Source: an uncultured Prevotellaceae bacterium (GTDB taxonomy: Bacteria > Bacteroidota > Bacteroidia > Bacteroidales > Bacteroidaceae). Taken from it: a DNA stretch of 42,368 bases. The notes under the pieces were generated by a model. It was not told the DNA's origin. It did no database searches and worked only from the letters and a program-made list of their open reading frames with translations. The translations under genes and the position numbers were made by a program. The DNA is taken from the NCBI GenBank assembly GCA_946405805.1, contig CAMJIL010000020.1, forward strand, positions 1-42,368, written 5' to 3'. How positions within the stretch are numbered: position 1 is the first letter of the stretch; each line of letters starts with the position of its first letter. Below are positions 1 to 7,900 of this stretch, piece after piece.

Positions 1-3000
1 CCATATCACCTACGTTAACCTCACCGTCACCATTAACATCAGCAGCCTCCTTAGTGATATCACCAGCTTCACCAGCCATGAAGTTACTTACGCATACCAA
101 GTCACCTACGTTAACCTCACCGTCACCATTTACATCACCATAGATGGTAGAGTCATCGATGAGAGTAGCAAGTCTTGCAGCTGCTGCAGCATAGTCGAAG
201 CCTTCTACCTTACCTGTGAGCTTAATAGTTGCGTTATCGATTCTACTGAAACCAGCGGTTACATGTCCATGAGCACCGAGGAGAACAGTTCCGAGGACAG
301 CAGTCTCATTTAACTCAGGCTTAACATCAGCAAATTCGCGAGGAAGATTTGTATCACGATTGAATTTATTGCCTTCTTCACCTGGAGTTTCACCATCATA
401 ATACTTCACAACCTTAGCTTCACCTTCGCCAACGTAAGCGTAAGCCTCGTGTGGCTCACCGCCGTCTTCACCAACGATGATAGAAACAGTAGCCATAGCC
501 ATAGGAAGCATATCGATATGCTGGCTAGCGTCATGCTCATGAGCACCCCAATCAGTTCTGATACTTGCCTCAACTATTGGCTTGAGAGCAGAAGCTCTTT
601 CACCAGCCCATGAAGAAACACCATAAGAAGGACCAATGTTACCCTGTATCTTCTCGATTGTCCAACCTGGGAAGTCATTTACTGTACCAGGCCAAGCGGC
701 TGTGCTATAGAAGCCAGCATTCTGGATGAAGTTTGTTACATCGATTTCTACAGGAACAGTGATACCAGTTGGTTCACCTGTCTCTGGATCCTTTTGCTCC
801 TCAACGAATGGATCACCTTCAGCACACTTGTCGTAGATAGCCTTTGCAACACGGAGCTTGAGCTGATAAGCAATCTCCTGATCGTCTGTGACAGCATTGT
901 TTGCTGCTATTACGTACTTGTTATTAGCCTTTGTCTCATCAAGAGCAACGAGCTGATTTGCAAGACCAATAATCTGCTTAGTCAACAGACCAACACAAGT
1001 ATTCTTCATGTTATTGAAGAGAGTAGTGTTATCCTCCATTGTCTTTGTAGCACCAATAAGGTCCTCATCTTCAAGAGTAGAAGGATCTACACCTTCGTAA
1101 GTTGCAAGAACCTCACCAAGAATCTCGAATGCCTCGAGTTTCTCATACTTTGTACCAACACTTTCTGTGTAAGCTTTATTTGCTGATTCATAAGCAGTAT
1201 TGAAGCGTGGGATGTACTCGAAACGAGTCATCATAGACTTTGTGAGGCCGTCAAGCTCTTCAATAGCAGCCTTAAACTCTTCCTCAGTAGTCATAGTGAT
1301 CTTATCAGGATCCTCATACTTAGCGATACCCTCTTCCAGAGCAGTCTTTGTTTCGCCGTCATACATAGGATCTGCAACCTTATCGAGAGCAGCCTTAGCA
1401 CTCTTCACACTCTCAGCAAGGAGAATAAAGTACTTAACGGCACGAGAACCTGGCTGGATGAGAGAGAAGTTACCAATCAGAGTCTCACCTGCTGGTGAAC
1501 CGAATCTAACGATATAGTTACCTTCTGCTGGACAATCCCAAGAGAATGTGAACTTATCAGCCTCGTAGTTTGCACCACGGCTACCTGCCATATTTACAGG
1601 AGAAGTATTGAATACCTTGTCAAGATAAACTTTCTCACCTGACTCGTCAAGAACCTGGACATGAATCTCGCGAGAAATGTCTTCCTTCCAGTTTGCAGCA
1701 TACAAAGTGAAGTCGTGAGTAGCCTTTGCCAGAGCGAGCTTTGGAGCACCTTCGCCAGCAGCAGCACCATACTGCATGAAGCCGTTTGGCCACTGACCGT
1801 TACAATAGTAACCAATTGACAGACCCTTCAGAGCAAGGTCGTTGAAGATACGTGTACCATTGTAGTTGAAGTCTGTGTCAAATGCACGCATTTCACCACC
1901 TTGCCAGAGTTCCCAACCTGACTCAGCCTTTGGTGATCTGTTATTACCTGCACCACCGAATGAAGGATCTACCAATATTTCCTTATCGTTTGGTAATTCA
2001 CCCTCTGTTACTTCGTAGGTATTTACAACAACACCTGTCAATATGGTCTCGTCCATGCCACCACCTGAGAATACAGTGTAGCGGAGAATAGCATTCTGCT
2101 CTACCTCATTGGTGTATTCAACTGTTATTGTCTGCATATTCTCATCCTTTACAGGACCTCCGTCAGGAGTAGCTGTTTCCAAACTAACCTCCTTAGAAGC
2201 GAGAACGTTAGTACCTGTTGCATCAAGAACCTCACAAAGAACCCTCTTACCAGCAGCCTTATAACCAGATGCTATGAAGTCGATATGAAGATTACCTACA
2301 GGAAGAGTTACAGCATAACCCTCCATGTTACCATAGACTGCTCTTGACTGCTTGCTGCTTTCTGCACGTACATAGAATCCATTTGCGAACAACATACGTG
2401 GGCCAGAACCATAAGTTCCACCTGAAGGACGTACATCACCTGGATCTTCGTCACTTACATAGTTAACGTAAAGTGTCCATCCCAAAGGAATTGAACCATT
2501 AGGGGCATCTGTAAAGTTGATAGTCTGTACAGGAGTGATTATCTCCTCAGCAACCTTTGGCCTACCAGCTTCGAAAGTGATAACGTAAGGCTCATCATAC
2601 TTGCCTTCCTCTACAGTTTCTGCACCAGAAATAGTAATTGTGTTGTTCTTTGCAAGCAGACCATTGTCATTGCGTACGAAAACAACTGTCTCAGCTGTTT
2701 CACCTGTAGTCTTGAGAGTAAGAGGAACAATTGTACCACCACAATCAAGAGTAGCAGAAACCTTAGAAAGAACAATATCATGATCGAATGTGAATGAGAA
2801 CTCACTCAGATTAACATCGATAGAGAAAGCCTTATTAGCAGGATAAGAAGATATCAACTCTGGTGGCAGATATGCGAATGACATATCACCGTCAAGACCT
2901 GCATCGTATTCAGCATCGAATTCAACAACGTCGAAGGTGCTTGCCTCTGTCTCCTTATCAACATACTTAATCTGTCTTTCGTCTGTTGGGTTTGTGAAGT

Positions 3001-3883
3001 TAACAACAATCTTGTCTTCTTCACCAACTGCATCTACAAGGAATACGTAAAGAGCACCATCCTTATGGTATTCGATAGCCTCAATTTCAGCAGCAGCACC
3101 ATTTACTGTAGCAGATGCATAATTAGCAACTTCGTCTGCGTCGAACAATACAATACCCTTTGGTGCAGCCTCAGCCAAAGCAGCGATATTGGTATTTGCA
3201 CCAAAGTCAACCTTAATAGCGCCCAATACACCGAAACCTACTGACTGAACAGCACCAACCTCAGAAAGAACTACATCTCTAACAGAGAATAAGCCTGGGT
3301 TGAAGACATTGAGAGTGAGGAAGAACTTGTCTGCCAATTCACCCTTGCCCTTTTCAGCATACTTTTCTTTCTGCATCTCTTCGCTTGCAAAGACGAAGTT
3401 TGCAGAATAGCTCTCGTAAGCGCCCTCATTGAAGCGATCGAAAGTAGCACGCTGCTCATTGCCATTAAAGTCGAGCAGAGCGATGTCTGCATCATCCTCA
3501 CCCTGCATCAGAGCTGCAGAAGCCTGACAACGTGGACGTTCATCACCTTCATGCACACCATCTTCATAACGGTTTGAGCCCTGAAGCTTGAAGTCAAGAC
3601 GATAAGTCTTACCTTCTACCAAAGGAAGATTACGGAACTTGATAGCACGACGCCACCATGAGTTTTCATCCAGAGTACCGTCTGAGTTGAAGATAGTCAA
3701 AATGCCTTCAGCAACATCACGAGTGTCACCCTCCTCATTGTTTACGAACTCGTAGAAACCTACAGCAGTCGGATCCGTTGGCTGCGAATCAAACTGCGCC
3801 TTGAACACTACTTTACCAGCAGCTTGTGCGCCAAGACTGCAGAGAAGCAATGTTACCATGAAAAGTAAACTCTTCAGTTTCAT
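1..3883 (-). CDS. Large secreted multidomain protein with dockerin-like end (partial)
   Basis: An uninterrupted frame of 1294 codons runs from the ATG at 3883 to the left edge; I followed it codon by codon and saw no stop. The first 21 residues are a signal peptide (KSLLFMVTLLLCSLGAQA). Residues about 22-190 look like a beta-rich carbohydrate-binding-type domain. About 335-420 resembles a bacterial Ig-like domain (SSYPANKAF... FTFDHDI). About 810-1020 is helical and rich in E/K. From about 1243 there are two EF-hand-like repeats, DVNGDGEVNVGDL and DVNGDGEVNVGDM, as in type I dockerins, which normally sit at the C-terminus, so perhaps 10-20 residues lie outside the window. It lies 60 bp after xynB on the same strand and I see no TAnnTTTG box in that gap, so co-transcription with the xylan operon is possible. 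I do not recognise a catalytic domain. The role is probably extracellular adhesion or scaffolding (inference). Confidence 0.85.
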   Translation of the reverse strand, partial: MKLKSLLFMVTLLLCSLGAQAAGKVVFKAQFDSQPTDPTAVGFYEFVNNEEGDTRDVAEGILTIFNSDGTLDENSWWRRAIKFRNLPLVEGKTYRLDFKLQGSNRYEDGVHEGDERPRCQASAALMQGEDDADIALLDFNGNEQRATFDRFNEGAYESYSANFVFASEEMQKEKYAEKGKGELADKFFLTLNVFNPGLFSVRDVVLSEVGAVQSVGFGVLGAIKVDFGANTNIAALAEAAPKGIVLFDADEVANYASATVNGAAAEIEAIEYHKDGALYVFLVDAVGEEDKIVVNFTNPTDERQIKYVDKETEASTFDVVEFDAEYDAGLDGDMSFAYLPPELISSYPANKAFSIDVNLSEFSFTFDHDIVLSKVSATLDCGGTIVPLTLKTTGETAETVVFVRNDNGLLAKNNTITISGAETVEEGKYDEPYVITFEAGRPKVAEEIITPVQTINFTDAPNGSIPLGWTLYVNYVSDEDPGDVRPSGGTYGSGPRMLFANGFYVRAESSKQSRAVYGNMEGYAVTLPVGNLHIDFIASGYKAAGKRVLCEVLDATGTNVLASKEVSLETATPDGGPVKDENMQTITVEYTNEVEQNAILRYTVFSGGGMDETILTGVVVNTYEVTEGELPNDKEILVDPSFGGAGNNRSPKAESGWELWQGGEMRAFDTDFNYNGTRIFNDLALKGLSIGYYCNGQWPNGFMQYGAAAGEGAPKLALAKATHDFTLYAANWKEDISREIHVQVLDESGEKVYLDKVFNTSPVNMAGSRGANYEADKFTFSWDCPAEGNYIVRFGSPAGETLIGNFSLIQPGSRAVKYFILLAESVKSAKAALDKVADPMYDGETKTALEEGIAKYEDPDKITMTTEEEFKAAIEELDGLTKSMMTRFEYIPRFNTAYESANKAYTESVGTKYEKLEAFEILGEVLATYEGVDPSTLEDEDLIGATKTMEDNTTLFNNMKNTCVGLLTKQIIGLANQLVALDETKANNKYVIAANNAVTDDQEIAYQLKLRVAKAIYDKCAEGDPFVEEQKDPETGEPTGITVPVEIDVTNFIQNAGFYSTAAWPGTVNDFPGWTIEKIQGNIGPSYGVSSWAGERASALKPIVEASIRTDWGAHEHDASQHIDMLPMAMATVSIIVGEDGGEPHEAYAYVGEGEAKVVKYYDGETPGEEGNKFNRDTNLPREFADVKPELNETAVLGTVLLGAHGHVTAGFSRIDNATIKLTGKVEGFDYAAAAARLATLIDDSTIYGDVNGDGEVNVGDLVCVSNFMAGEAGDITKEAADVNGDGEVNVGDM
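6..130 (-). repeat. Two near-identical dockerin repeat cores in DNA
   Basis: The 29 bp at 6-34 are repeated exactly at 102-130, 96 bp apart, and encode the two calcium-loop motifs DVNGDGEVNVGD. Synonymous positions are identical too, which suggests a recent duplication or gene conversion rather than protein-level constraint alone. Confidence 0.85.
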
Positions 3884-3943
3884 AACATTTAGATTTTAAA
3901 AAGTTAATAAATAAGAAAAATAAAAATAAAAATAAATTAATAA

Positions 3944-4900
3944 TTAAACATTAAGGTATAATTTTTCACCTTCAATTCTTAATGGAGCCACCTTCAGGCT
4001 GCGCAACCAGGTAATACCATTAGATGGCACACAGTCGTGGTGGAAGAGATACCACTGTCCCTTGTACTCTGTTATGCAGTGGTGGGTTGTCCAGCCTACT
4101 ACTGGCTGCAGCAACTCTCCTGCGAAAGTAAACGGACCATAAGGGTTGTCTCCTATAGCATAACACAGCAGGTGGCTGTCGCCTGTGCTGTATGAGAAAT
4201 AGTACTTGCCATTCATCTTGTGCATCCATGAAGCCTCGAAGAAGCGATGTGGGTCATTTGCCTTCAATGGCTTACCGTTCTCGTCGAGGATGACAACAGG
4301 CTTTGGTGTCTCAGCAAACTGCAGACCGTCAGCTGTCAGACGTGCTACACGAGATGGAAGAGCCTCTACATCACCTTCTGGGAGATAGGCATTCTCAAGA
4401 ATCTTGTTGTCCTTATATCTTTGAAGCTGTCCACCCCAAAGACCTCCGAAATAGATGTAAACCTCACCATCTTCATCCTTAAAGGCACATGGGTCGATGC
4501 TGTAAGAACCATACATAGGATATGGCTCAGCCTTGAAAGGACCTTCTGGCTTATCAGCGATAGCTACGCCAATATGGAAGAGACCATTATGGTCTTTTGC
4601 AGAGAAATAGAGGTAGTATCTACCATCATTACCCTTACAAACATCACTGTCCCAAAGCTGACCAGCAGCCCAGGGCACATCTTCTAAGGCGAGAATGACA
4701 CCATGATCGGTGACTTCGCCATTTTCTATGTCATCAAGAGAAAGAACATGATAGTCCTTCATCTGGAAATGTCCGCCATCATCGTCTTCTGACGCACCAC
4801 TATCCCAATCGTGAGAAGGATAGATATAAACGCGTCCGTCAAAGACTTTTGCGGCTGGATCTGCCATATAGTCGGCAGGAAAGAGATAACGTGGAAACAT
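3944..4900 (-). CDS. xynB: GH43 beta-xylosidase / exo-xylanase, XynB-like
   Basis: This 318-residue protein has the five-bladed beta-propeller pattern of glycoside hydrolase family 43. The expected three acidic residues are visible: D14 (base) in YMADPA, D136 (pKa modulator) in YSIDPCAF and E222 (acid) in RFFEASW. There is no signal peptide, so it should act in the cytoplasm and release xylose (or arabinose) from imported xylo-oligosaccharides. It is the third gene of the minus-strand operon xynD-xynA-xynB, 30 bp after the GH10 stop. Length and position resemble XynB of Prevotella bryantii. The substrate split between xylosidase and arabinofuranosidase cannot be settled from motifs; xylosidase is inferred from context. 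Confidence 0.92.
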   Translation of the reverse strand: MFPRYLFPADYMADPAAKVFDGRVYIYPSHDWDSGASEDDDGGHFQMKDYHVLSLDDIENGEVTDHGVILALEDVPWAAGQLWDSDVCKGNDGRYYLYFSAKDHNGLFHIGVAIADKPEGPFKAEPYPMYGSYSIDPCAFKDEDGEVYIYFGGLWGGQLQRYKDNKILENAYLPEGDVEALPSRVARLTADGLQFAETPKPVVILDENGKPLKANDPHRFFEASWMHKMNGKYYFSYSTGDSHLLCYAIGDNPYGPFTFAGELLQPVVGWTTHHCITEYKGQWYLFHHDCVPSNGITWLRSLKVAPLRIEGEKLYLNV

Positions 4901-4904
4901 ATTT

Positions 4905-4930
4905 AGTTAAGAGTTAAAAGTTAAGAGTTA
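4905..4930. repeat. GAGTTAA-type short intergenic repeat
   Basis: The 30-bp gap between xynA and xynB is made almost wholly of repeated AGTTAAGAGTTA units. The same type of element, with the unit GAGAGTTGA, occurs at 9236-9270 and 13195-13217. It looks like a dispersed short repeat rather than a regulatory site. Confidence 0.6.
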
Positions 4931-6040
4931 TTACTTACTGAACAACGCTTCTATCTTCTTTACGACAGGTTTTTCTTCTTTCTTTCTGTCGAAGAGGAGT
5001 GGATAGTTTGTTCTGCCTGCTACTGGGAAGTTGTTGAGCCAGGACTGGCCATCTTCTATACCCCACAGTGTTACACGGCTTATCTGGTCGCGATGCTTGT
5101 AGTAAATCTTCCAGAGGTCCATCCATCTGTCGTCAATCTTCTTCAGAGAGTCAGCAGGGATATTGCCGTCCTTGTAAGGATTGAACTTCTCCTGATATTT
5201 GAAATTCTGGGCGATGTCAGCACCACCGAACTCCTTTGGATTTGGCAGAACATTAAGGTCGAGCTCTGTCATCATCACCTTTACACCTTCTGCTGCAAAG
5301 GCATCGATACTCTTCTCGTATTCTGACAACTTAGGATAGTCGAGACCATTATGGCTCTGCATACCGATAGCATCGATGCGAATGCCCTTTTTCTTGAAGT
5401 CACGGATTATCTCGCAATACTTGTCACGCTTGCCTTTGTTAGACATAGAAAAATCGTTCAGGTACAGCTCTGCATCAGGATCAGCCTCCATAGCAGCACG
5501 GAATGCTATCTCGATGAATTCTGGGCCGATAATTTTGAAGAACTCTGATTTACGATAGTCACCATTGTCAAGAATAGCCTCATTGACAACATCCCATCCC
5601 AATACTTTTCCCTTGAAGTGGGTCATAACAGCCTTGATGTGATCTTGTATTCTCTTTACCAATACTTCACGAGAGCAAGGATTACCCAATTCGTCCTTGA
5701 AGAACCAGCGTGGAACCTGTGAATGCCACAAGAGACAATGACCTGTGAGAGTCATATTGTGTGCCTGAGCATATTCCACGAGTCGGTCAGCCTGACGATA
5801 GTCGAACAGTCCCTCATTTGGCTGCAACTCTTCTGCCTTCATGCAATTCTCTGCCACAACAGCATTGAAGTGCTTATCGACGATAGAGTTAATCTTTGGA
5901 TCATTGATACGAACCTGAACAGTATTCATAGCAGTACCAATGAGGAAATGCTTTCCTACTGTCTCACGAAGACCGTCTGCCTGCACAGCATTTGCAAGCA
6001 TCAAACCTAAAAGACTTATTATAATGTGTTTCTTATTCAT
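4931..6040 (-). CDS. xynA: GH10 endo-1,4-beta-xylanase
   Basis: The 369-residue protein starts with a signal peptide (MNKKHIIISLLGLMLANAVQ, cut near A21), followed by a single GH10 TIM barrel. The acid/base is E154 in WDVVNEAI and the nucleophile is E259 in MMTELDLNV. Other GH10 marks are HCLLWHSQ (residues 101-108) and LWGIEDGQSW near the end. It cleaves internal beta-1,4 bonds of xylan outside the cytoplasm. There is no carbohydrate-binding insertion, so this is the short form. It lies 6 bp after the symporter stop and upstream of xynB, so the three genes form one operon. Order and size match XynA of the Prevotella bryantii xylan cluster. Confidence 0.95.
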   Translation of the reverse strand: MNKKHIIISLLGLMLANAVQADGLRETVGKHFLIGTAMNTVQVRINDPKINSIVDKHFNAVVAENCMKAEELQPNEGLFDYRQADRLVEYAQAHNMTLTGHCLLWHSQVPRWFFKDELGNPCSREVLVKRIQDHIKAVMTHFKGKVLGWDVVNEAILDNGDYRKSEFFKIIGPEFIEIAFRAAMEADPDAELYLNDFSMSNKGKRDKYCEIIRDFKKKGIRIDAIGMQSHNGLDYPKLSEYEKSIDAFAAEGVKVMMTELDLNVLPNPKEFGGADIAQNFKYQEKFNPYKDGNIPADSLKKIDDRWMDLWKIYYKHRDQISRVTLWGIEDGQSWLNNFPVAGRTNYPLLFDRKKEEKPVVKKIEALFSK

Positions 6041-6046
6041 TCTTAA

Positions 6047-7567
6047 TTATTGATTATTCTGTGCTCTGCGAAGAGTTAATTCTGCCTGCATTTTCTCATT
6101 GTACTCCTTTGTGATAGGATAGAAGAAGAGAGCCACAACGCCTATAGCGAAGAGGACAGCAGGAATAACACTGCTGACGAGACGGATACCCTCGATAGCA
6201 GAAGCACTCTGTATAGCAGCACCTCCTACATAGCCGAAACTTGAAAGGATGATACCAGCGAAAGCACCACCAATACCAAGACCAGCCTTCAGGGCAAATA
6301 CTACGCCAGAGAAGCAGAAACCAGTAGCACGACGACCGCTGACATACTCTACATGATCTGCTACATCACCAATCATAGCCCACAGAAGTGGAACTGTTGG
6401 AGCGTAAGCAAGGCTCTTCAAGACGCACAGCAGGTAGATAGAGGCAACATCTGTTGGTTCTGGCAGATAGAAACATGCTGTGAAGAATGCTGTCAGAGAA
6501 AGACAGATAACAAAGACACGCTTCTTACCATAACGGTTAGCCAGGAACTCAGAAAGAAGTATCACACCAAGGAACTGAACAATGGCTCCTATCATATTAA
6601 ATAAGGAGAAACCAATGCTGTAGGCATCAGCCTGACTGTGTGCTATGAGGTTAAAGGCACCCAGAATGCTTGCTCCTACGCCCGTACGCGTACCTTCTAT
6701 ATCTGCTAAGCCGCATTTCTCAATGAAACCATAGAGGGCTGCCTGATCAATATTGCTCTGGAAATAGAAACTCATTGCACTACCCCATACAGCAAGTGTT
6801 ATAAATACAAAGAGTGTCAGAACGAACATTGCCTTCCAAGGATTGCTTTTGAAGGTTTCCTTTACGTCAGCCATCACATTACTCTCCTGAGCAGGAGGAG
6901 GAGTGATTCTCTCCTTTGTTGAAAGGAATGCTATAACGAGGAATACGAAACCTACACAAGCAAAGAGGCCGATAGTACATAACCATCCGTGAGCCTCATC
7001 ACCATTACCAAACTTGTTTACCAATGGCAATGTGAGACCCTGAACAACGAACTGTGCTATTGTGCTGGCAACAAAACGAATGCTGGTAATACTGGTACGC
7101 TCCCTGATGTCACTACTCATCACACCACCCAAAGAACTGTAAGGGGTGTTGTTGATAGAGTACATCGTCATAAGAAGGATGTAAGAGATTGTTGCATACA
7201 GAGCAACCATTCCCTTATCCTCGATACCAGGATTATAGAATGCCAATACATAGAAAACGGCGAAAGGCAAAGCAGACCACAATACCCAAGGACGATACTT
7301 ACCCCACTTCGTCTGTGTCTTATCGCTAAGAATACCTACTGCTGGATCAACAAAAGCATCGACGATACGAGCTATGAGGAGAACACTACCTGCGATTGCT
7401 CCATCCAGACCAAAGATATCAGTATAAAACTTCAACTGGAAAATCATCATCATCTGGAAAACCAGATTTGCAGACGCATCTCCCAAAGAGTATCCGATCT
7501 TTTCTCCAAGGCCAACTTTCATGTTGGGAACTTTACTTTCGATTTCTATGTTATTTTCGTTTGCCAT
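6047..7567 (-). CDS. xynD: GPH-family sugar:cation symporter, XynD-like
   Basis: The 506-residue protein is very hydrophobic with about 12 membrane segments and belongs to the glycoside-pentoside-hexuronide (MelB/XynP) transporter family. The signature RIVDAFVDPAVGILSDKT is present; D70 and D74 correspond in spacing to the cation-binding aspartates D55/D59 of MelB. It sits in the inner membrane and should import xylose oligomers with Na+ or H+ for the cytoplasmic GH43 two genes downstream. It is the first gene of the operon; its start lies about 20 bp after a TAnnTTTG-like box at 7594-7601 and it diverges from the GH67 gene. The exact substrate is inferred from neighbours. Confidence 0.92.
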   Translation of the reverse strand: MANENNIEIESKVPNMKVGLGEKIGYSLGDASANLVFQMMMIFQLKFYTDIFGLDGAIAGSVLLIARIVDAFVDPAVGILSDKTQTKWGKYRPWVLWSALPFAVFYVLAFYNPGIEDKGMVALYATISYILLMTMYSINNTPYSSLGGVMSSDIRERTSITSIRFVASTIAQFVVQGLTLPLVNKFGNGDEAHGWLCTIGLFACVGFVFLVIAFLSTKERITPPPAQESNVMADVKETFKSNPWKAMFVLTLFVFITLAVWGSAMSFYFQSNIDQAALYGFIEKCGLADIEGTRTGVGASILGAFNLIAHSQADAYSIGFSLFNMIGAIVQFLGVILLSEFLANRYGKKRVFVICLSLTAFFTACFYLPEPTDVASIYLLCVLKSLAYAPTVPLLWAMIGDVADHVEYVSGRRATGFCFSGVVFALKAGLGIGGAFAGIILSSFGYVGGAAIQSASAIEGIRLVSSVIPAVLFAIGVVALFFYPITKEYNEKMQAELTLRRAQNNQ

Positions 7568-7593
7568 TTGAATTGTTGTTTAGATTTCGATTG

Positions 7594-7621
7594 CAAAAAT
7601 ATATATAATGTATGAGACAAA
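7594..7621 (-). promoter_or_regulatory. Probable promoter of the xynDAB operon
   Basis: On the minus strand a -7 box TATTTTTG lies at 7601-7594 and a TTTG at 7621-7618. The spacer is 16 bp, shorter than the 19-21 bp seen at other promoters here, which would suit a promoter that needs an activator. The leader would be about 20 nt. Confidence 0.45.
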
Positions 7622-7626
7622 AATTG

Positions 7627-7638
7627 TAGAATATTCTA
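7627..7638. promoter_or_regulatory. 12-bp perfect palindrome upstream of xynD
   Basis: TAGAATATTCTA is a perfect palindrome just upstream of the candidate -33 element of xynD. It is a candidate binding site for a dimeric regulator. No regulator gene of the XynR type is inside the window. Confidence 0.35.
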
Positions 7639-7739
7639 AAAAGTTTTTCTAGTGTAACATGGTGAAGTTTTTTTTGCCTTCGGAAACAATATTTTACGAA
7701 AAAGAAACAAAATATAAAGTTTATTTCTCGGAAAAACCG

Positions 7740-7747
7740 TACTTTTG
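7740..7747 (+). promoter_or_regulatory. -7 box of the GH67 gene promoter
   Basis: TACTTTTG fits TAnnTTTG exactly. No clear TTTG lies 19-21 bp upstream. Transcription would start near 7755 and give a leader of roughly 145 nt that contains the hairpin at 7801-7831 and a six-codon ORF from 7774. Confidence 0.5.
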
Positions 7748-7800
7748 CACTCGGTAAAGTTTTTTTCATCATAATGGTTAGTAAGTTTAGTTAAAAAAAG

Positions 7801-7831
7801 GAGAGCTGCAACTGAGACAGTTGCAGCTCTC
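7801..7831 (-). terminator. Perfect 14-bp hairpin, terminator-shaped on the minus strand
   Basis: GAGAGCTGCAACTG (7801-7814) and its exact complement (7818-7831) enclose a 3-nt loop. TTAAAAAAAG occurs as a direct repeat on both sides (7791-7800 and 7832-7841). Read on the minus strand the stem is followed by CTTTTTTT, an intrinsic terminator shape, although no minus-strand gene lies just upstream. Read on the plus strand it is a strong hairpin in the GH67 leader without a U-run after it. Confidence 0.6.
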
Positions 7832-7900
7832 TTAAAAAAAGAAAAGATTTTACGTATATTATATATAAGGTATATGCTACAAGCGAGAAATATAAGCCTA

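Noticed and set aside
6..130. Short spaced repeats at the left edge as a CRISPR array
   Set aside because: Only two copies, in frame, encoding the dockerin calcium loops.
6989..7615. 208-residue plus-strand frame antisense to xynD
   Set aside because: No recognisable domain; it is the antisense shadow of a well-supported transporter gene.
7801..7841. Hairpin as the terminator of xynDAB or GH67
   Set aside because: It lies upstream of both coding regions, so it cannot end either operon.
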